Assembly: GCF_020552705.1 (NCBI RefSeq)
Contig: NZ_JAJBZG010000002.1
Span: 783,801-847,800, forward strand
Source of the DNA: Christiangramia sediminis
Lineage (GTDB): Bacteria; Bacteroidota; Bacteroidia; Flavobacteriales; Flavobacteriaceae
Length of the DNA stretch: 64,000 nt
Reading direction: 5' to 3'
Both the position numbers and the translations under genes were made by a program. This document shows, one piece after another, positions 35,631 to 45,425 of the stretch; positions within the stretch are counted from its first letter, which is position 1, and each line of letters starts with the position of its first letter. The notes under the pieces are model-generated. The model was not told where the DNA came from. It saw nothing but the letters and a program-made list of their open reading frames with translations, and did no database searches.

Positions 35631-36791
35631 ATGGTAAATTATTTCTCTTCAGACTTTAAACTGGCTATACTTGGCGGTGGTCAGTTAGGAAAAATGATGT
35701 TATACGAAACCAGAAAGTATGACATTCAAACGCTTGTCCTGGATCCCAGCGAAGAAGCGCCATGTAAGATCTCCTGTAATTATTTTGAACAAGGAGACCT
35801 TATGGATTATGAAACAGTCCTCAATTTCGGCAGAAAAGCCGATGTTGTCACTTTCGAAATTGAAGGTGTAAATATTGATGCTTTGAAAAAACTTGAAGCA
35901 GAAGGTAAAAAAACATATCCATCGGCAAGTACGCTGGAGAAGATCCAGAATAAAGCTGTACAGAAAAATTTTTATAAAGAGAAAGATATTCCTACTGCAA
36001 GTTTTGAAGTTTTCAATTCCATCGAAAATTTGAAAAATGCTGTTATAGAAGGAAAAACAGAAATCCCATTTGTCTGGAAAAGTGCTACCGGCGGTTACGA
36101 CGGTAAAGGTGTCTCTGTCATTAAAAAAATCGAAGATCTTGACAAGCTTTCTGAAGGTGAATGCATCGCGGAGAAATTGATTCCTTTCAAAAATGAGTTG
36201 GCGGTCATCGTAGCTAGAAATCCTTCCGGAGAAATGAAGACTTATCCTGTGGTAGAAATGGAATTTCATCCCACAGCGAATCAGGTTGAATACGTGATCT
36301 GTCCGGCGCGAATAGATAAAGAAATTTCGGATAAGGCCAGGAAATTAGCAGAAAAAGTTTCCGAAGCTTTCCAGCATGTAGGATTACTTGCGGTAGAAAT
36401 GTTTCAGACAGAAGATGATCAAATACTTATCAATGAAGTTGCTCCAAGACCTCATAACAGTGGTCATTACAGTATAGAAGCAGCTTACACCAATCAATTT
36501 GAACAACATATAAGAGCGATTCTCGATCTTCCCCTTGGTAATACAGAAAGCAAAGTTGGAGGAATAATGGTAAATTTGGTAGGAGATCAGGATCACGAAG
36601 GAGAAGTTGTTTATGAGAATATTGAAAAGATCATGAAAATGGATGGCGTGACTCCTCATATCTATGGGAAAAAGATCACCAGGCCATTCCGTAAAATGGG
36701 GCATGTGACCATCGTTGATAAAGACTTGAAAAAAGCCCGTGAAGTTGCTGAAAAAGTTAAGAATAGTATTAAAGTGATAAGCAAAAAATAA
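35631..36791 (+). CDS. purK: N5-carboxyaminoimidazole ribonucleotide synthase
   Basis: A 386-residue ATP-grasp enzyme. The N-terminus LAILGGGQLGKMMLYE is the PurK dinucleotide-like motif. VWKSATGGYDGKGVSVI holds the ATP-binding loop, and EVAPRPHNSGHYSIEA is the diagnostic PurK motif. It makes N5-CAIR from AIR, ATP and bicarbonate in de novo purine synthesis. The partner mutase purE follows after five bases. Confidence 0.96.
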   Translation: MVNYFSSDFKLAILGGGQLGKMMLYETRKYDIQTLVLDPSEEAPCKISCNYFEQGDLMDYETVLNFGRKADVVTFEIEGVNIDALKKLEAEGKKTYPSASTLEKIQNKAVQKNFYKEKDIPTASFEVFNSIENLKNAVIEGKTEIPFVWKSATGGYDGKGVSVIKKIEDLDKLSEGECIAEKLIPFKNELAVIVARNPSGEMKTYPVVEMEFHPTANQVEYVICPARIDKEISDKARKLAEKVSEAFQHVGLLAVEMFQTEDDQILINEVAPRPHNSGHYSIEAAYTNQFEQHIRAILDLPLGNTESKVGGIMVNLVGDQDHEGEVVYENIEKIMKMDGVTPHIYGKKITRPFRKMGHVTIVDKDLKKAREVAEKVKNSIKVISKK

Positions 36792-36796
36792 TTAGA

Positions 36797-37282
36797 ATGG
36801 GAAAAGTAGCAGTAATCATGGGCAGTACCAGTGATATGACGGTAATGCAGGAAGCCATCGACATTTTAAAAGGTTTTGATATTGAAGTTGAAGTAGATAT
36901 AGTTTCAGCTCACAGAACACCCGAGAAGCTTTTTGAATTTAGTAAAACAGCCCATGAAAAAGGTATCAAGGTTATTATTGCCGGGGCCGGGGGCGCTGCA
37001 CACTTACCGGGCATGGTCGCCTCCCTGTCTCCCCTTCCGGTCATTGGTGTTCCTGTAAAATCAAGAAACTCTATAGATGGTTGGGATTCAGTATTATCCA
37101 TTCTTCAAATGCCTGGGGGTGTACCTGTGGCTACAGTCGCGTTGGATGGTGCTAAAAATGCAGGAATCCTGGCCGCTCAAATTATAGGAGTTTCAGATAA
37201 ATGTGTTCTGGATAAAATTCTTGTCTATAAGGAAGGACTAAAGCAAAAAGTTATTGAAGGAGCAAATTCACTTAAAAAATAA
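36797..37282 (+). CDS. purE: N5-carboxyaminoimidazole ribonucleotide mutase
   Basis: A 161-residue class I PurE. MGSTSDMTVM is the phosphate-binding motif (SxSD type), SAHRTPEKL holds the catalytic His, and AGAGGAAHLPGMVAS the second conserved stretch. It converts N5-CAIR to CAIR, the product step after PurK. A weak hairpin (37282-37306) follows the stop, without an immediate T run. Confidence 0.96.
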   Translation: MGKVAVIMGSTSDMTVMQEAIDILKGFDIEVEVDIVSAHRTPEKLFEFSKTAHEKGIKVIIAGAGGAAHLPGMVASLSPLPVIGVPVKSRNSIDGWDSVLSILQMPGGVPVATVALDGAKNAGILAAQIIGVSDKCVLDKILVYKEGLKQKVIEGANSLKK

Positions 37283-37450
37283 GAAAGGCCGCTGATGCGG
37301 CCCTTCAAGTAGTAAACATTTTTAATCTGTACTTATTATTTATTAACCATTCTAAATATAAAACCAGAACTTTGCAAACTACTATATTGTAAATGATTCA
37401 TTTTCAACATGAATCTGCTAAAATATCAAAAAATACCTAAAAATCATCAT

Positions 37451-37482
37451 TAGCGTTAATTAATTTAATCTTTAGCGTTAAT
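37451..37482 (+). repeat. Direct repeat tagcgttaat upstream of the M3 peptidase
   Basis: The 10-base sequence tagcgttaat occurs at 37451-37460 and 37473-37482, 22 bases apart, about two helical turns, just before the ATG at 37497. The core agcgttaa recurs in the pafA-mlaE spacer at 48536-48543. It may be a regulator site, but chance in AT-rich DNA is possible. Confidence 0.35.
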
Positions 37483-37496
37483 CAAAATAAATACTA

Positions 37497-39527
37497 ATGA
37501 GTTCTCAGAATATTCTATTAACAGATTTTGAATACGCTCCTTTCTCGAAGATCAAAACCGAAGATTATAAACCTGCAATTTTAAAGGCAGTTGAGCTGGC
37601 TAGGGAAGAAATAAATGAAATTGTAAATTCTGAAGCAACACCAACTTTTGAAAATACGATCGAAGCGCTGGAATTCTCAGGAAAAAAACTGGATCGTGTA
37701 ACCAGTATATTCTTCAATATAAATTCAGCTGAAACAAACGAAGAGATCCAGAAAATAGCACAGGAAGTATCACCGGTGCTTTCAGAATTCAAGAATGATG
37801 TAATTCTAAACAAAGAACTTTTTAGAAAAATTAAAGAAATCTTTTCCACCAAAGACTCCCTTGATCTTTCCACAGAACAGGCGACACTTCTGGATAAGAA
37901 ATATAAATCTTTTACCCGAAATGGAGCAAACCTGCCAGACGAGAAGCAGAATGATCTTCGTGAAATAGATAAAGAACTCTCGAAGTTGAGCCTACAATTT
38001 GGTGAAAATGTTCTGGCTGAAACCAATAAATATGAGCTTCGGGTAACTGACGAATCAAGGCTTGGTGGTTTACCAGAGAGCTTTAAAGAAGAAGCCAGAT
38101 CTGTTGCGAAATCAAAAGACAAAGAAGGCTGGATCTTTACCCTAGAATATCCAAGCTATATTCCTTTTATGAAATATGCTAATGATCGGGCTCTCCGTGA
38201 AGAATTATCCATGGCATTTGGCTCCAGAGCCTTTCATAAAGATAAATTAGACAATCAGGAAAACGTCTTAAAGATCGTAAAGTTAAGATATAAAAGAGCG
38301 AAGTTGTTAGGTTTTGAGTCTCACGCACATTTCGTTTTAGAAGAGCGTATGGCTGAAACTCCGGAAAAAGTAACTTCATTCCTGGATGAAATGCTCGAAA
38401 AAGCAAAACCTGCAGCCGAAAAAGAGTTTAAGGAATTGGAGAATTTCGCAAAAGACCTTGATGGAATAGATCAGCTTCAAAAATGGGACACGGCTTATTA
38501 TGGTGAGAAGTTAAAACAGAAACTTTTTGATCTGGATGACGAGAAATTAAAGCCCTATTTTAAACTTGAGAATGTTATTGACGGAGTTTTTACGGTTGCA
38601 CAAAAACTCTACGGACTTAATTTTAAAGAAGTAACTAATATTGACAAATATCACCCTGATGTACAAACATATCAGGTAACTAATGAATTAGGAGAAGATG
38701 TTGCCCTTTTTTACGCCGACTTCCACCCGCGTCCGGGAAAAAGGGACGGTGCATGGATGACTATTTATAAAGATCAATATATTCAGAATGGTAAAAATGC
38801 ACGTCCTCATATTTCTATTGTATGCAATTTCACCAAACCTACTGAAAAGGAACCTTCACTATTAACTTTTAGTGAAGTAACCACACTTTTCCATGAATTT
38901 GGACATGCATTACATGGAATGCTAGCGAACACGACCTATCCTAGTCTTTCTGGACCTAATGTTTATTGGGATTTTGTGGAACTTCCCAGTCAGGTATTAG
39001 AAAACTGGTGTTACGAGAAAGAATCTTTACAGCTTTTTGCAAAGCACTATAAAACCGGAGAAGCCATCCCTCAGCAATATATAGATAAGATTAAAGAATC
39101 TGCTAATTTCCTTGAAGGAATGACCACGCTAAGACAGCTAAGCTTCGGAATGCTAGATCTCAGCTGGCATGCCATAGATCCATCAAATGTTGAAGACGTT
39201 AAAAAGCACGAATTAGAGGCTTTTGAAGCTACCAAACTTTATCCCGATGTTCCATCAAATTGTATGAGCACCGCATTTTCTCATATTTTCCAGGGAGGAT
39301 ATTCGGCCGGGTATTATTCTTATAAGTGGGCTGAAGTGCTGGACGCTGACACCTTCGAATATTTTACAGAAAATGGTATCTTCAGTAAGGATATCGCTGA
39401 TAAATTCAGAGAAAATATCCTTTCTAAAGGAGGAACAGAGCATCCTATGGAACTATATAAACGTTTCCGCGGAAAGGAACCAAAGCCGGATGCATTATTG
39501 AGAAGAGCTGGCTTAATATCAAAATAG
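37497..39527 (+). CDS. M3 family zinc metallopeptidase (oligopeptidase A/Dcp type)
   Basis: A 676-residue M3 thimet-oligopeptidase-like enzyme without signal peptide. The zinc motif HEFGH is at residues 466-470 in TTLFHEFGHALHGML, followed by the conserved SQVLENW segment and FSHIFQGGYSAGYYSY near the end. It degrades short peptides in the cytoplasm, probably those left by signal peptide or protein turnover. The choice between PrlC-like and Dcp-like naming cannot be settled from sequence alone. It stands as a single-gene unit. Confidence 0.92.
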   Translation: MSSQNILLTDFEYAPFSKIKTEDYKPAILKAVELAREEINEIVNSEATPTFENTIEALEFSGKKLDRVTSIFFNINSAETNEEIQKIAQEVSPVLSEFKNDVILNKELFRKIKEIFSTKDSLDLSTEQATLLDKKYKSFTRNGANLPDEKQNDLREIDKELSKLSLQFGENVLAETNKYELRVTDESRLGGLPESFKEEARSVAKSKDKEGWIFTLEYPSYIPFMKYANDRALREELSMAFGSRAFHKDKLDNQENVLKIVKLRYKRAKLLGFESHAHFVLEERMAETPEKVTSFLDEMLEKAKPAAEKEFKELENFAKDLDGIDQLQKWDTAYYGEKLKQKLFDLDDEKLKPYFKLENVIDGVFTVAQKLYGLNFKEVTNIDKYHPDVQTYQVTNELGEDVALFYADFHPRPGKRDGAWMTIYKDQYIQNGKNARPHISIVCNFTKPTEKEPSLLTFSEVTTLFHEFGHALHGMLANTTYPSLSGPNVYWDFVELPSQVLENWCYEKESLQLFAKHYKTGEAIPQQYIDKIKESANFLEGMTTLRQLSFGMLDLSWHAIDPSNVEDVKKHELEAFEATKLYPDVPSNCMSTAFSHIFQGGYSAGYYSYKWAEVLDADTFEYFTENGIFSKDIADKFRENILSKGGTEHPMELYKRFRGKEPKPDALLRRAGLISK

Positions 39528-39592
39528 CTGAAAACAGTTGCCACATCTATAAATCTTATCCTTTCTATAACTTATGATAGCCTTTCTTTTGC

Positions 39593-39600
39593 TATTTTTG
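39593..39600 (+). promoter_or_regulatory. -7 element upstream of the sigma factor gene
   Basis: TATTTTTG matches the TAnnTTTG consensus and ends 24 bases before the ATG at 39625. No good -33 TTG is visible. The match suggests transcription by the housekeeping sigma factor. Confidence 0.45.
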
Positions 39601-39624
39601 ATTAGAATCGATTTAATTTAGATC

Positions 39625-40176
39625 ATGTCAGCTAACACCCTCGACCCTAATAAATGGGTTGATAAATATTCAGATTATCTTTTTAACTATACGATTGTTC
39701 GTGTGAACAATCGTGAAGTAGCGAACGATCTTATTTCAGAAACTTTCTTGGCAGCATTAAAATCGGCGAAGAATTTTAAAGGGGAGGCTAGCGAAAGAAC
39801 CTGGTTAATTTCGATTTTAAAGCGAAAAATCATAGATTACTATCGCAAAATCAATTCTAGAAAAGGTAAGGCTGAAGTTAAGATCAAATATTCTGATGAT
39901 TATAATGAAGGAGAATGGCTGGAAGAACAGGTAGCAGATCAATTTGACCGGTCAGCAGAAGATGAAATGGAGAATAATGAACTTGGACTGGCAATACTGG
40001 ATTGTTTGGAATCAATAAACGAAAAACACGCAGAGATATTTAAAAGAAAAACAATTGATGGTGCAGATACTGAAGCCATTTGTAATGAATTCAATATCAC
40101 CCCGTCTAACCTCTGGGTTATCATACATAGAGCCAGAACCGCACTGGCCGCTTGTTTAGAAAAAAACTGGTTTTAA
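39625..40176 (+). CDS. RNA polymerase sigma factor, ECF/sigma-70 family
   Basis: A 183-residue ECF-type sigma factor. Region 2 (about 12-85) includes ANDLISETFLAALKSAKNF and TWLISILKRKIIDYYRK. Region 4 (about 125-180) has the helix-turn-helix DTEAICNEFNITPSNLWVIIHRAR. The regulon is unknown. The downstream small Cys/His protein, two bases away, is the likely antagonist. This pairing of sigma factor and tiny zinc-binding partner is common in Flavobacteriia. Confidence 0.92.
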   Translation: MSANTLDPNKWVDKYSDYLFNYTIVRVNNREVANDLISETFLAALKSAKNFKGEASERTWLISILKRKIIDYYRKINSRKGKAEVKIKYSDDYNEGEWLEEQVADQFDRSAEDEMENNELGLAILDCLESINEKHAEIFKRKTIDGADTEAICNEFNITPSNLWVIIHRARTALAACLEKNWF

Positions 40177-40178
40177 TT

Positions 40179-40445
40179 ATGGGCAAAAAACTAAAATTTC
40201 TTTTTTTTGATTGTTCTGAGGCGGCGACCTGCTGTGATAAAGCTCAATATGAAGAAGCTAATTTATTTGAAAAAGCGAAGCTGCGGATACATTTGGCATT
40301 GTGCAAAACCTGCAGGAAATTTTCAGCCAGGAATTCCAGGCTTACACATCTAATAAAAGATTCTAAACTCGAAACCTGTCCTGAAGAAAAGAAAAAGAAG
40401 TGGCGGGAAGAAATTAAGAAGGAATTTGCGGAAGAACGTACCTAA
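40179..40445 (+). CDS. Small Cys/His protein, putative anti-sigma factor
   Basis: An 88-residue protein from the ATG at 40179, two bases after the sigma factor stop; a longer frame from a TTG inside the sigma gene is unlikely. The segment HLALCKTC is an H-x3-C-x2-C motif of the zf-HC2/ZAS anti-sigma type, and a CC pair lies near residues 18-19. There is no transmembrane segment and the C-terminus is highly charged. It probably binds the adjacent sigma factor, perhaps in a redox-dependent manner (inference). Its 3' end overlaps the convergent gene by 32 bases. Confidence 0.72.
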   Translation: MGKKLKFLFFDCSEAATCCDKAQYEEANLFEKAKLRIHLALCKTCRKFSARNSRLTHLIKDSKLETCPEEKKKKWREEIKKEFAEERT

Positions 40446-41253
40446 AGACCAGATAAATTCCGAAATAGAAAATCGGTACTGCTTCTACCAAGAATGAACT
40501 ATAATATTTTTTTTGATTCTCCCTTGACTCCCACAACAATAATCCGCTTACAAATAAAACAATCAATAAGGCTAAAAATTCGTTCGAAGTGAATGATTTC
40601 TGAACTAATTCCATCAGAAAAACCAAAAAGATTAAAAAAGTCCCGAATACCTTCGTTTTAAAAACTCCCAGTTTCTGAGGAATTGTTGCCAAATTCTCAT
40701 TATCAAAATTAAGATCTCTTATTTCAAATGGCAGCGTTAGAATAATTATCAGGAAAAGCCGCTGTAAAAAATCTACTAATATTGCTGTGTCCAGATAGAT
40801 TTTAGCATTTATCAAAGGAAGCACTTCTGTACTTCCAGCCCATACGATTGCTATAATAAAGATCTTGATTCCCGGCAGACTTCTTAGATTCCTACCACCT
40901 CCAAACACTGGGATCGCATAAAATAAAGTGAATAAGCCCAAAATCCCTGTGGCAATTAACACCTCTGTTTTTAATTTAAAAGAGAAATATATCAAAGCAA
41001 TAAAACAAAACCCCGAAAAGATTTGTATGATCCTAAGGTTTTTTGCCAGGCTTAAATGATGAAGCTTCGCAATCCCGGCATATTTCACAAAATTGTAACC
41101 AGTTATAGAGGCAAAGAAAATGAACAAAAGCAGGTTTTGGTCTGGAACAAGCTCGTTATGAAAATAAGTGATGAGCGTAAAAGCAACAACTGCTAAAGAG
41201 ACATGAATGCTGCTATTTATATAAAGTTCAAAAGCATTTTTTACATACTTCAT
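40414..41253 (-). CDS. UbiA-superfamily-like membrane protein
   Basis: A 279-residue integral membrane protein with about eight or nine hydrophobic segments. EIRDLNFDNENLATIPQKLG (about 183-202) matches the second UbiA prenyltransferase Asp-rich motif and the following LG. At the first motif, where NDxxD is expected, the sequence reads GYNFVKYAG, so the aspartates are absent. It may be a divergent or inactive prenyltransferase relative; the product cannot be named. It converges with and overlaps the anti-sigma gene. Confidence 0.65.
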   Translation of the reverse strand: MKYVKNAFELYINSSIHVSLAVVAFTLITYFHNELVPDQNLLLFIFFASITGYNFVKYAGIAKLHHLSLAKNLRIIQIFSGFCFIALIYFSFKLKTEVLIATGILGLFTLFYAIPVFGGGRNLRSLPGIKIFIIAIVWAGSTEVLPLINAKIYLDTAILVDFLQRLFLIIILTLPFEIRDLNFDNENLATIPQKLGVFKTKVFGTFLIFLVFLMELVQKSFTSNEFLALLIVLFVSGLLLWESRENQKKYYSSFLVEAVPIFYFGIYLVFRYVLPQIPS

Positions 41254-41350
41254 CCCACGAAATTACATATAAAATCGCATAGAAATAATTCAGCTGAAAA
41301 TCTTAACAACTGTATACGCCTAAACTGTAAAAAATTAGCTTGAAATTATG

Positions 41351-41358
41351 TATTTTCG
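41351..41358 (+). promoter_or_regulatory. -7-like element upstream of gcvP
   Basis: TATTTTCG is a 7 of 8 match to TAnnTTTG, 29 bases before the preferred gcvP ATG at 41388. It lies inside the upstream in-frame stretch, which supports the later start. Confidence 0.45.
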
Positions 41359-41387
41359 CAGCACGAAAAACACAACTATTTATTTTA

Positions 41388-44237
41388 ATGAGAACAGATT
41401 CTTTCGCGTTACGTCACATAGGTCCTAAAGCAGAAAATCTTCAAGAAATGCTTGATACTATCGGCGTTGAGTCTATAGAGCAATTGATCTACGAAACCAT
41501 TCCAGATGATATTAGGTTAGATAAACCTTTGAACCTTCCGAAGGCGATGAGTGAAAATCAATATGCCGAGCATATTAAAAAGCTTTCTGAGAAAAACAGG
41601 GTTTTCAAAACTTATATAGGTCTTGGATATCACCAGGCAATACTTCCTGCTGTAATTCAACGAAATATTTTGGAAAATCCGGGATGGTATACGGCCTACA
41701 CTCCTTACCAGGCAGAAATTGCTCAGGGACGTTTAGAAGCCCTGCTTAATTTCCAAACCATGGTAAGTGATCTTACAGGAATGGAAATTGCAAACGCATC
41801 TCTTCTGGATGAATCTACCGCTGCAGCCGAAGCCATGGCTCTATTGCATGCAGTTCGCGATAGAAAACAAAAGAAAAACGAAGTAAATAAGTTCTTTGTT
41901 TCTCAACAGACTTTACCACAAACTATTTCCTTAATGGAAACCAGGGCTAATTTCCTGGGAATAGAAATGGTGGTTGGAAATCATGAGGAATTTGATTTTT
42001 CCGAAGAATATTTCGGCGCATTAGTGCAGTATCCTGGAAAATTTGGACAGATCTTCGATTATGCAAATTTTATTGAGAACTGTAAAAATGCAGGTATAAA
42101 AACAGCCGTTGCTGCAGATATACTTAGTCTGGTAAAACTGCAGGCTCCGGGAGAACTTGGAGTAGATGTAGTGGTTGGTACCACTCAAAGATTTGGAATC
42201 CCTCTAGGTTATGGTGGACCTCATGCGGCATATTTTGCAACTAAAGAAGAATATAAGCGAAACCTTCCTGGAAGGATAATTGGTCTAACCAAAGATCTGG
42301 ATGGTAATAACGCTTTGAGAATGGCTCTGCAAACGAGAGAGCAACACATAAAAAGAGATAAAGCTACTTCTAACATTTGTACCGCCCAGGTTTTACTTGC
42401 GGTAATGGCCGGTATGTACGGTGTTTACCATGGCCCAAAAGGTCTTGAGTATATTGCAAATACAGTACATGCATCAGCGGTATCTCTGGAAGACAGCTTA
42501 AAAGCCCTTGGATTTGAGCAATTGAATTCAGCTTATTTTGATACGCTTCATGTAAAAGCAAATACATCAAAACTGAAAGAGATCGCGGTAAAACATGAGA
42601 TCAATTTCTTTTATCCAGATGCTGAGAGTGCCTGTATCTCTATAAATGAAACTACCACTACAGATGATCTTAACGCGATAATTGCAGTATTTGCTGAACT
42701 GGCAGAAAAAGATAAAAAAGAGATCGAGGAACTTTCTGAAAGAACTGCAATCCCTCAAAATCTCGAGAGAAAAACGGAATTTTTAACGCATGAGGTTTTC
42801 AACCTGTATCATTCAGAAACTGAACTGATGCGTTATATCAAAAAACTGGAACGCAAAGATCTTTCATTGAATCATTCCATGATCTCTTTGGGATCCTGTA
42901 CCATGAAACTTAATGCAGCTTCAGAAATGCTCCCATTAAGCAACCCGCAATGGGGTAGCTTACATCCATTTGTACCGGTAGACCAGGCGGAAGGTTATCA
43001 AACTGTTTTAAAAGAATTAGAAGACCAGTTAACCGAAATTACAGGTTTTTCTGCTACTTCTCTTCAGCCTAATTCAGGTGCTCAGGGAGAATACGCAGGC
43101 CTGATGGTTATAAGAGCCTATCATGAAGCACAAGGTGAAGGACACCGAAATGTGTGCCTTATTCCTTCTTCAGCTCACGGAACCAACCCAGCTTCGGCTG
43201 TAATGGCCGGGATGAAGGTTGTAGTTACCAAGGCTTCGGAAAATGGAAACATCGATGTTGAAGATCTTCGGGAAAAAGCCATAAAATATAAAGATAATCT
43301 TGCTGCTCTGATGGTTACTTATCCATCGACACATGGTGTATTTGAATCGGCCATACGCGAGGTTACAAATATCATACATGAAAACGGCGGACAGGTTTAT
43401 ATGGACGGTGCCAATATGAATGCTCAGGTTGGACTTACCAATCCTGGCAGAATTGGAGCAGATGTTTGTCACTTAAATCTACACAAGACTTTCGCCATTC
43501 CTCATGGAGGAGGAGGACCGGGTGTTGGACCAATTTGTGTGGCAGAACAATTAAAACCTTTTTTACCTGGAAATCCAGTAATAAAAACAGGAGGAGAAAA
43601 AGCAATTGGTGCAATTTCATCTGCACCATGGGGATCCTCTTTGGTTTGCCTTATTTCCTACGGTTATATAAAAATGCTTGGAACAGGTGGTCTTCAAAAA
43701 GCGACTGAATATGCTATCTTGAATGCTAACTACATCAAAGCCAGACTTAAGGGTCACTATAAAACTTTATATTCCGGAGAGAGAGGAAGAGCTGCTCATG
43801 AAATGATCATTGACTGTAGACCTTTTAAAGAACAGGGAATCGAGGTGACAGATATTGCGAAGAGATTAATAGATTACGGTTTTCATGCTCCTACTGTTTC
43901 CTTCCCGGTTGCAGGGACTATGATGATAGAACCAACAGAAAGTGAAAGCAAACCGGAACTGGATCGTTTCTGTGAGGCATTGATCTCAATTAGACAGGAG
44001 ATAGACGAATTAACTGCGGAAGACACGAATAACGTATTGAAAAATGCCCCGCATACCATTCATATGTTAACATCAGATGAATGGAAATTACCATATTCAA
44101 GAGAGAAAGCGGCTTACCCGTTAGCTCATCTTCATGATAATAAATTCTGGCCAAGTGTTAGAAGAGTTGACGAAGCCTTTGGAGATAGAAACCTTATGTG
44201 TACCTGTCCCCCAACAGAAGAATACGCAGAGGCCTAA
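41388..44237 (+). CDS. gcvP: Glycine dehydrogenase (decarboxylating), P protein
   Basis: A 949-residue single-chain P protein from the ATG at 41388 ([13 protein letters not shown], the family N-terminus); 16 further upstream codons are in frame but include a promoter-like sequence. Both halves of the fused P1-P2 enzyme are present. The pyridoxal-phosphate lysine is Lys700 in [17 protein letters not shown]. It decarboxylates glycine and passes the aminomethyl group to the H protein of the glycine cleavage system. The gcvT and gcvH genes are not in this window. A strong terminator follows. Confidence 0.96.
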   Translation: MRTDSFALRHIGPKAENLQEMLDTIGVESIEQLIYETIPDDIRLDKPLNLPKAMSENQYAEHIKKLSEKNRVFKTYIGLGYHQAILPAVIQRNILENPGWYTAYTPYQAEIAQGRLEALLNFQTMVSDLTGMEIANASLLDESTAAAEAMALLHAVRDRKQKKNEVNKFFVSQQTLPQTISLMETRANFLGIEMVVGNHEEFDFSEEYFGALVQYPGKFGQIFDYANFIENCKNAGIKTAVAADILSLVKLQAPGELGVDVVVGTTQRFGIPLGYGGPHAAYFATKEEYKRNLPGRIIGLTKDLDGNNALRMALQTREQHIKRDKATSNICTAQVLLAVMAGMYGVYHGPKGLEYIANTVHASAVSLEDSLKALGFEQLNSAYFDTLHVKANTSKLKEIAVKHEINFFYPDAESACISINETTTTDDLNAIIAVFAELAEKDKKEIEELSERTAIPQNLERKTEFLTHEVFNLYHSETELMRYIKKLERKDLSLNHSMISLGSCTMKLNAASEMLPLSNPQWGSLHPFVPVDQAEGYQTVLKELEDQLTEITGFSATSLQPNSGAQGEYAGLMVIRAYHEAQGEGHRNVCLIPSSAHGTNPASAVMAGMKVVVTKASENGNIDVEDLREKAIKYKDNLAALMVTYPSTHGVFESAIREVTNIIHENGGQVYMDGANMNAQVGLTNPGRIGADVCHLNLHKTFAIPHGGGGPGVGPICVAEQLKPFLPGNPVIKTGGEKAIGAISSAPWGSSLVCLISYGYIKMLGTGGLQKATEYAILNANYIKARLKGHYKTLYSGERGRAAHEMIIDCRPFKEQGIEVTDIAKRLIDYGFHAPTVSFPVAGTMMIEPTESESKPELDRFCEALISIRQEIDELTAEDTNNVLKNAPHTIHMLTSDEWKLPYSREKAAYPLAHLHDNKFWPSVRRVDEAFGDRNLMCTCPPTEEYAEA

Positions 44238-44260
44238 AGCTAACAAGTCTTCGTTAAAGA

Positions 44261-44288
44261 AAAACCTGTCAGACGGCAGGTTTTTTTT
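44261..44288 (+). terminator. Intrinsic terminator after gcvP
   Basis: aaaacctgtc (44261-44270) pairs with ggcaggtttt (44275-44284) with one G-T pair and a 4-base loop, followed by T residues to 44288. Confidence 0.88.
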
Positions 44289-44365
44289 CGACTAAAAAAA
44301 TATTTAATTTAAGCGGGTATTAAGAGTATTTATTTAAATTGTCAATCTAACAACAAGAAAGTCAG

Positions 44366-45424
44366 ATGAACTGCAAAATTACCGGAACAGGGAGCTATAT
44401 ACCAAATGTTGTAACAAAGAATGCTGATTTTGATCAACATGAATTCTTTAATATAGACGGTTCTTCTTTTCCGCATGATAATGAAACTACCATAAAGAAA
44501 TTCAAGGCAATTACAGGGATTGAAGAGAGACGTTATTTAGATGAAAAGCTTAACACTTCAGATATCGCTGTTATCGCAAGTCAAAAGGCGATCGAGAGTT
44601 CAGGAATCGATCCTGAAACCCTTGATTACATTATAGTAGCACACAATTATGGTGATGTAAAATCAAATTCTATTCAAAGTGACACGGTACCTAGTTTAGC
44701 GACCAGAGTTAAGGCACATTTAAGAATTAAGAATCCAAAGTGTGTAGGTTATGACTTACTTTTCGGTTGCCCGGGTTGGATCGAGGGAATGATCCAGGCG
44801 CAGGCATTTATTAAAGCAGGAATTGCTAAAAAGTGCCTGATCATTGGAGCCGAAGCACTTTCCCGTGTTGTGGATAAACATGATCGGGATTCCATGATTT
44901 TTTCTGATGGTGCCGGCGCTGTTATTCTTGAAGCATCTGAAGGCGAATCAGGAATACTCTCACACGAATCAGGGACCTATTCTTTTCAGGAATCTGAATA
45001 TATCTATTTTGGGAAATCCAACCAATCTACCGCATCAGAGAATATAAGATATATTAAGATGCATGGCAGGAAAATTTATGAATTTGCGCTCATCAACGTT
45101 CCAAAAGCGATGAAGGAATGTCTTGAAAATAGTGGAAAAACAATAAAAGATCTCAAAAAGGTTTTTATTCACCAGGCCAATGAAAAGATGGACTATGCCA
45201 TAATCCAGCGTTTCTACAAGCTACATGGAATGACTCCACCTGAAGGCGTAATGCCCATGACCATTCATGAATTAGGAAATAGCAGTGTGGCTACCGTTCC
45301 CACTCTTTTTGACTTGGTTAGTAGAGGCAAAATTAAAGATCAAAAACTGGAAAAAGGCGATATTGTTATGTTTGCCAGTGTTGGCGCGGGCATGAACATC
45401 AACGCGATCACTTACCAGATCTAA
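44366..45424 (+). CDS. 3-oxoacyl-ACP synthase III-like enzyme (thiolase superfamily)
   Basis: A 352-residue KAS III-fold protein. The catalytic triad is visible as Cys135 (LLFGCPGWIEG), His269 (FIHQAN) and Asn305 (ELGNSSVATVP). It condenses an acyl-CoA starter with malonyl-ACP in the FabH reaction, but Pro after the Cys and the insertion near residues 25-40 are unlike canonical FabH, so a specialised lipid product is possible. It is followed after one base by a methyltransferase and then a glycosyltransferase, and no other fatty-acid genes adjoin. Confidence 0.88.
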   Translation: MNCKITGTGSYIPNVVTKNADFDQHEFFNIDGSSFPHDNETTIKKFKAITGIEERRYLDEKLNTSDIAVIASQKAIESSGIDPETLDYIIVAHNYGDVKSNSIQSDTVPSLATRVKAHLRIKNPKCVGYDLLFGCPGWIEGMIQAQAFIKAGIAKKCLIIGAEALSRVVDKHDRDSMIFSDGAGAVILEASEGESGILSHESGTYSFQESEYIYFGKSNQSTASENIRYIKMHGRKIYEFALINVPKAMKECLENSGKTIKDLKKVFIHQANEKMDYAIIQRFYKLHGMTPPEGVMPMTIHELGNSSVATVPTLFDLVSRGKIKDQKLEKGDIVMFASVGAGMNINAITYQI

Positions 45425-45425
45425 A

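Noticed and set aside
37282..37306. Hairpin after purE as an intrinsic terminator
   Set aside because: The stem is good but imperfect and is followed by AAGTAG rather than a T run, so I do not list it as a terminator.
40152..40178. Upstream TTG extension of the small Cys/His protein
   Set aside because: It lies inside the sigma factor frame, while an ATG two bases after the sigma stop fits the usual coupling distance.
41340..41387. Upstream 16-codon extension of gcvP
   Set aside because: The extension includes a promoter-like element and the family N-terminus begins at the ATG at 41388.
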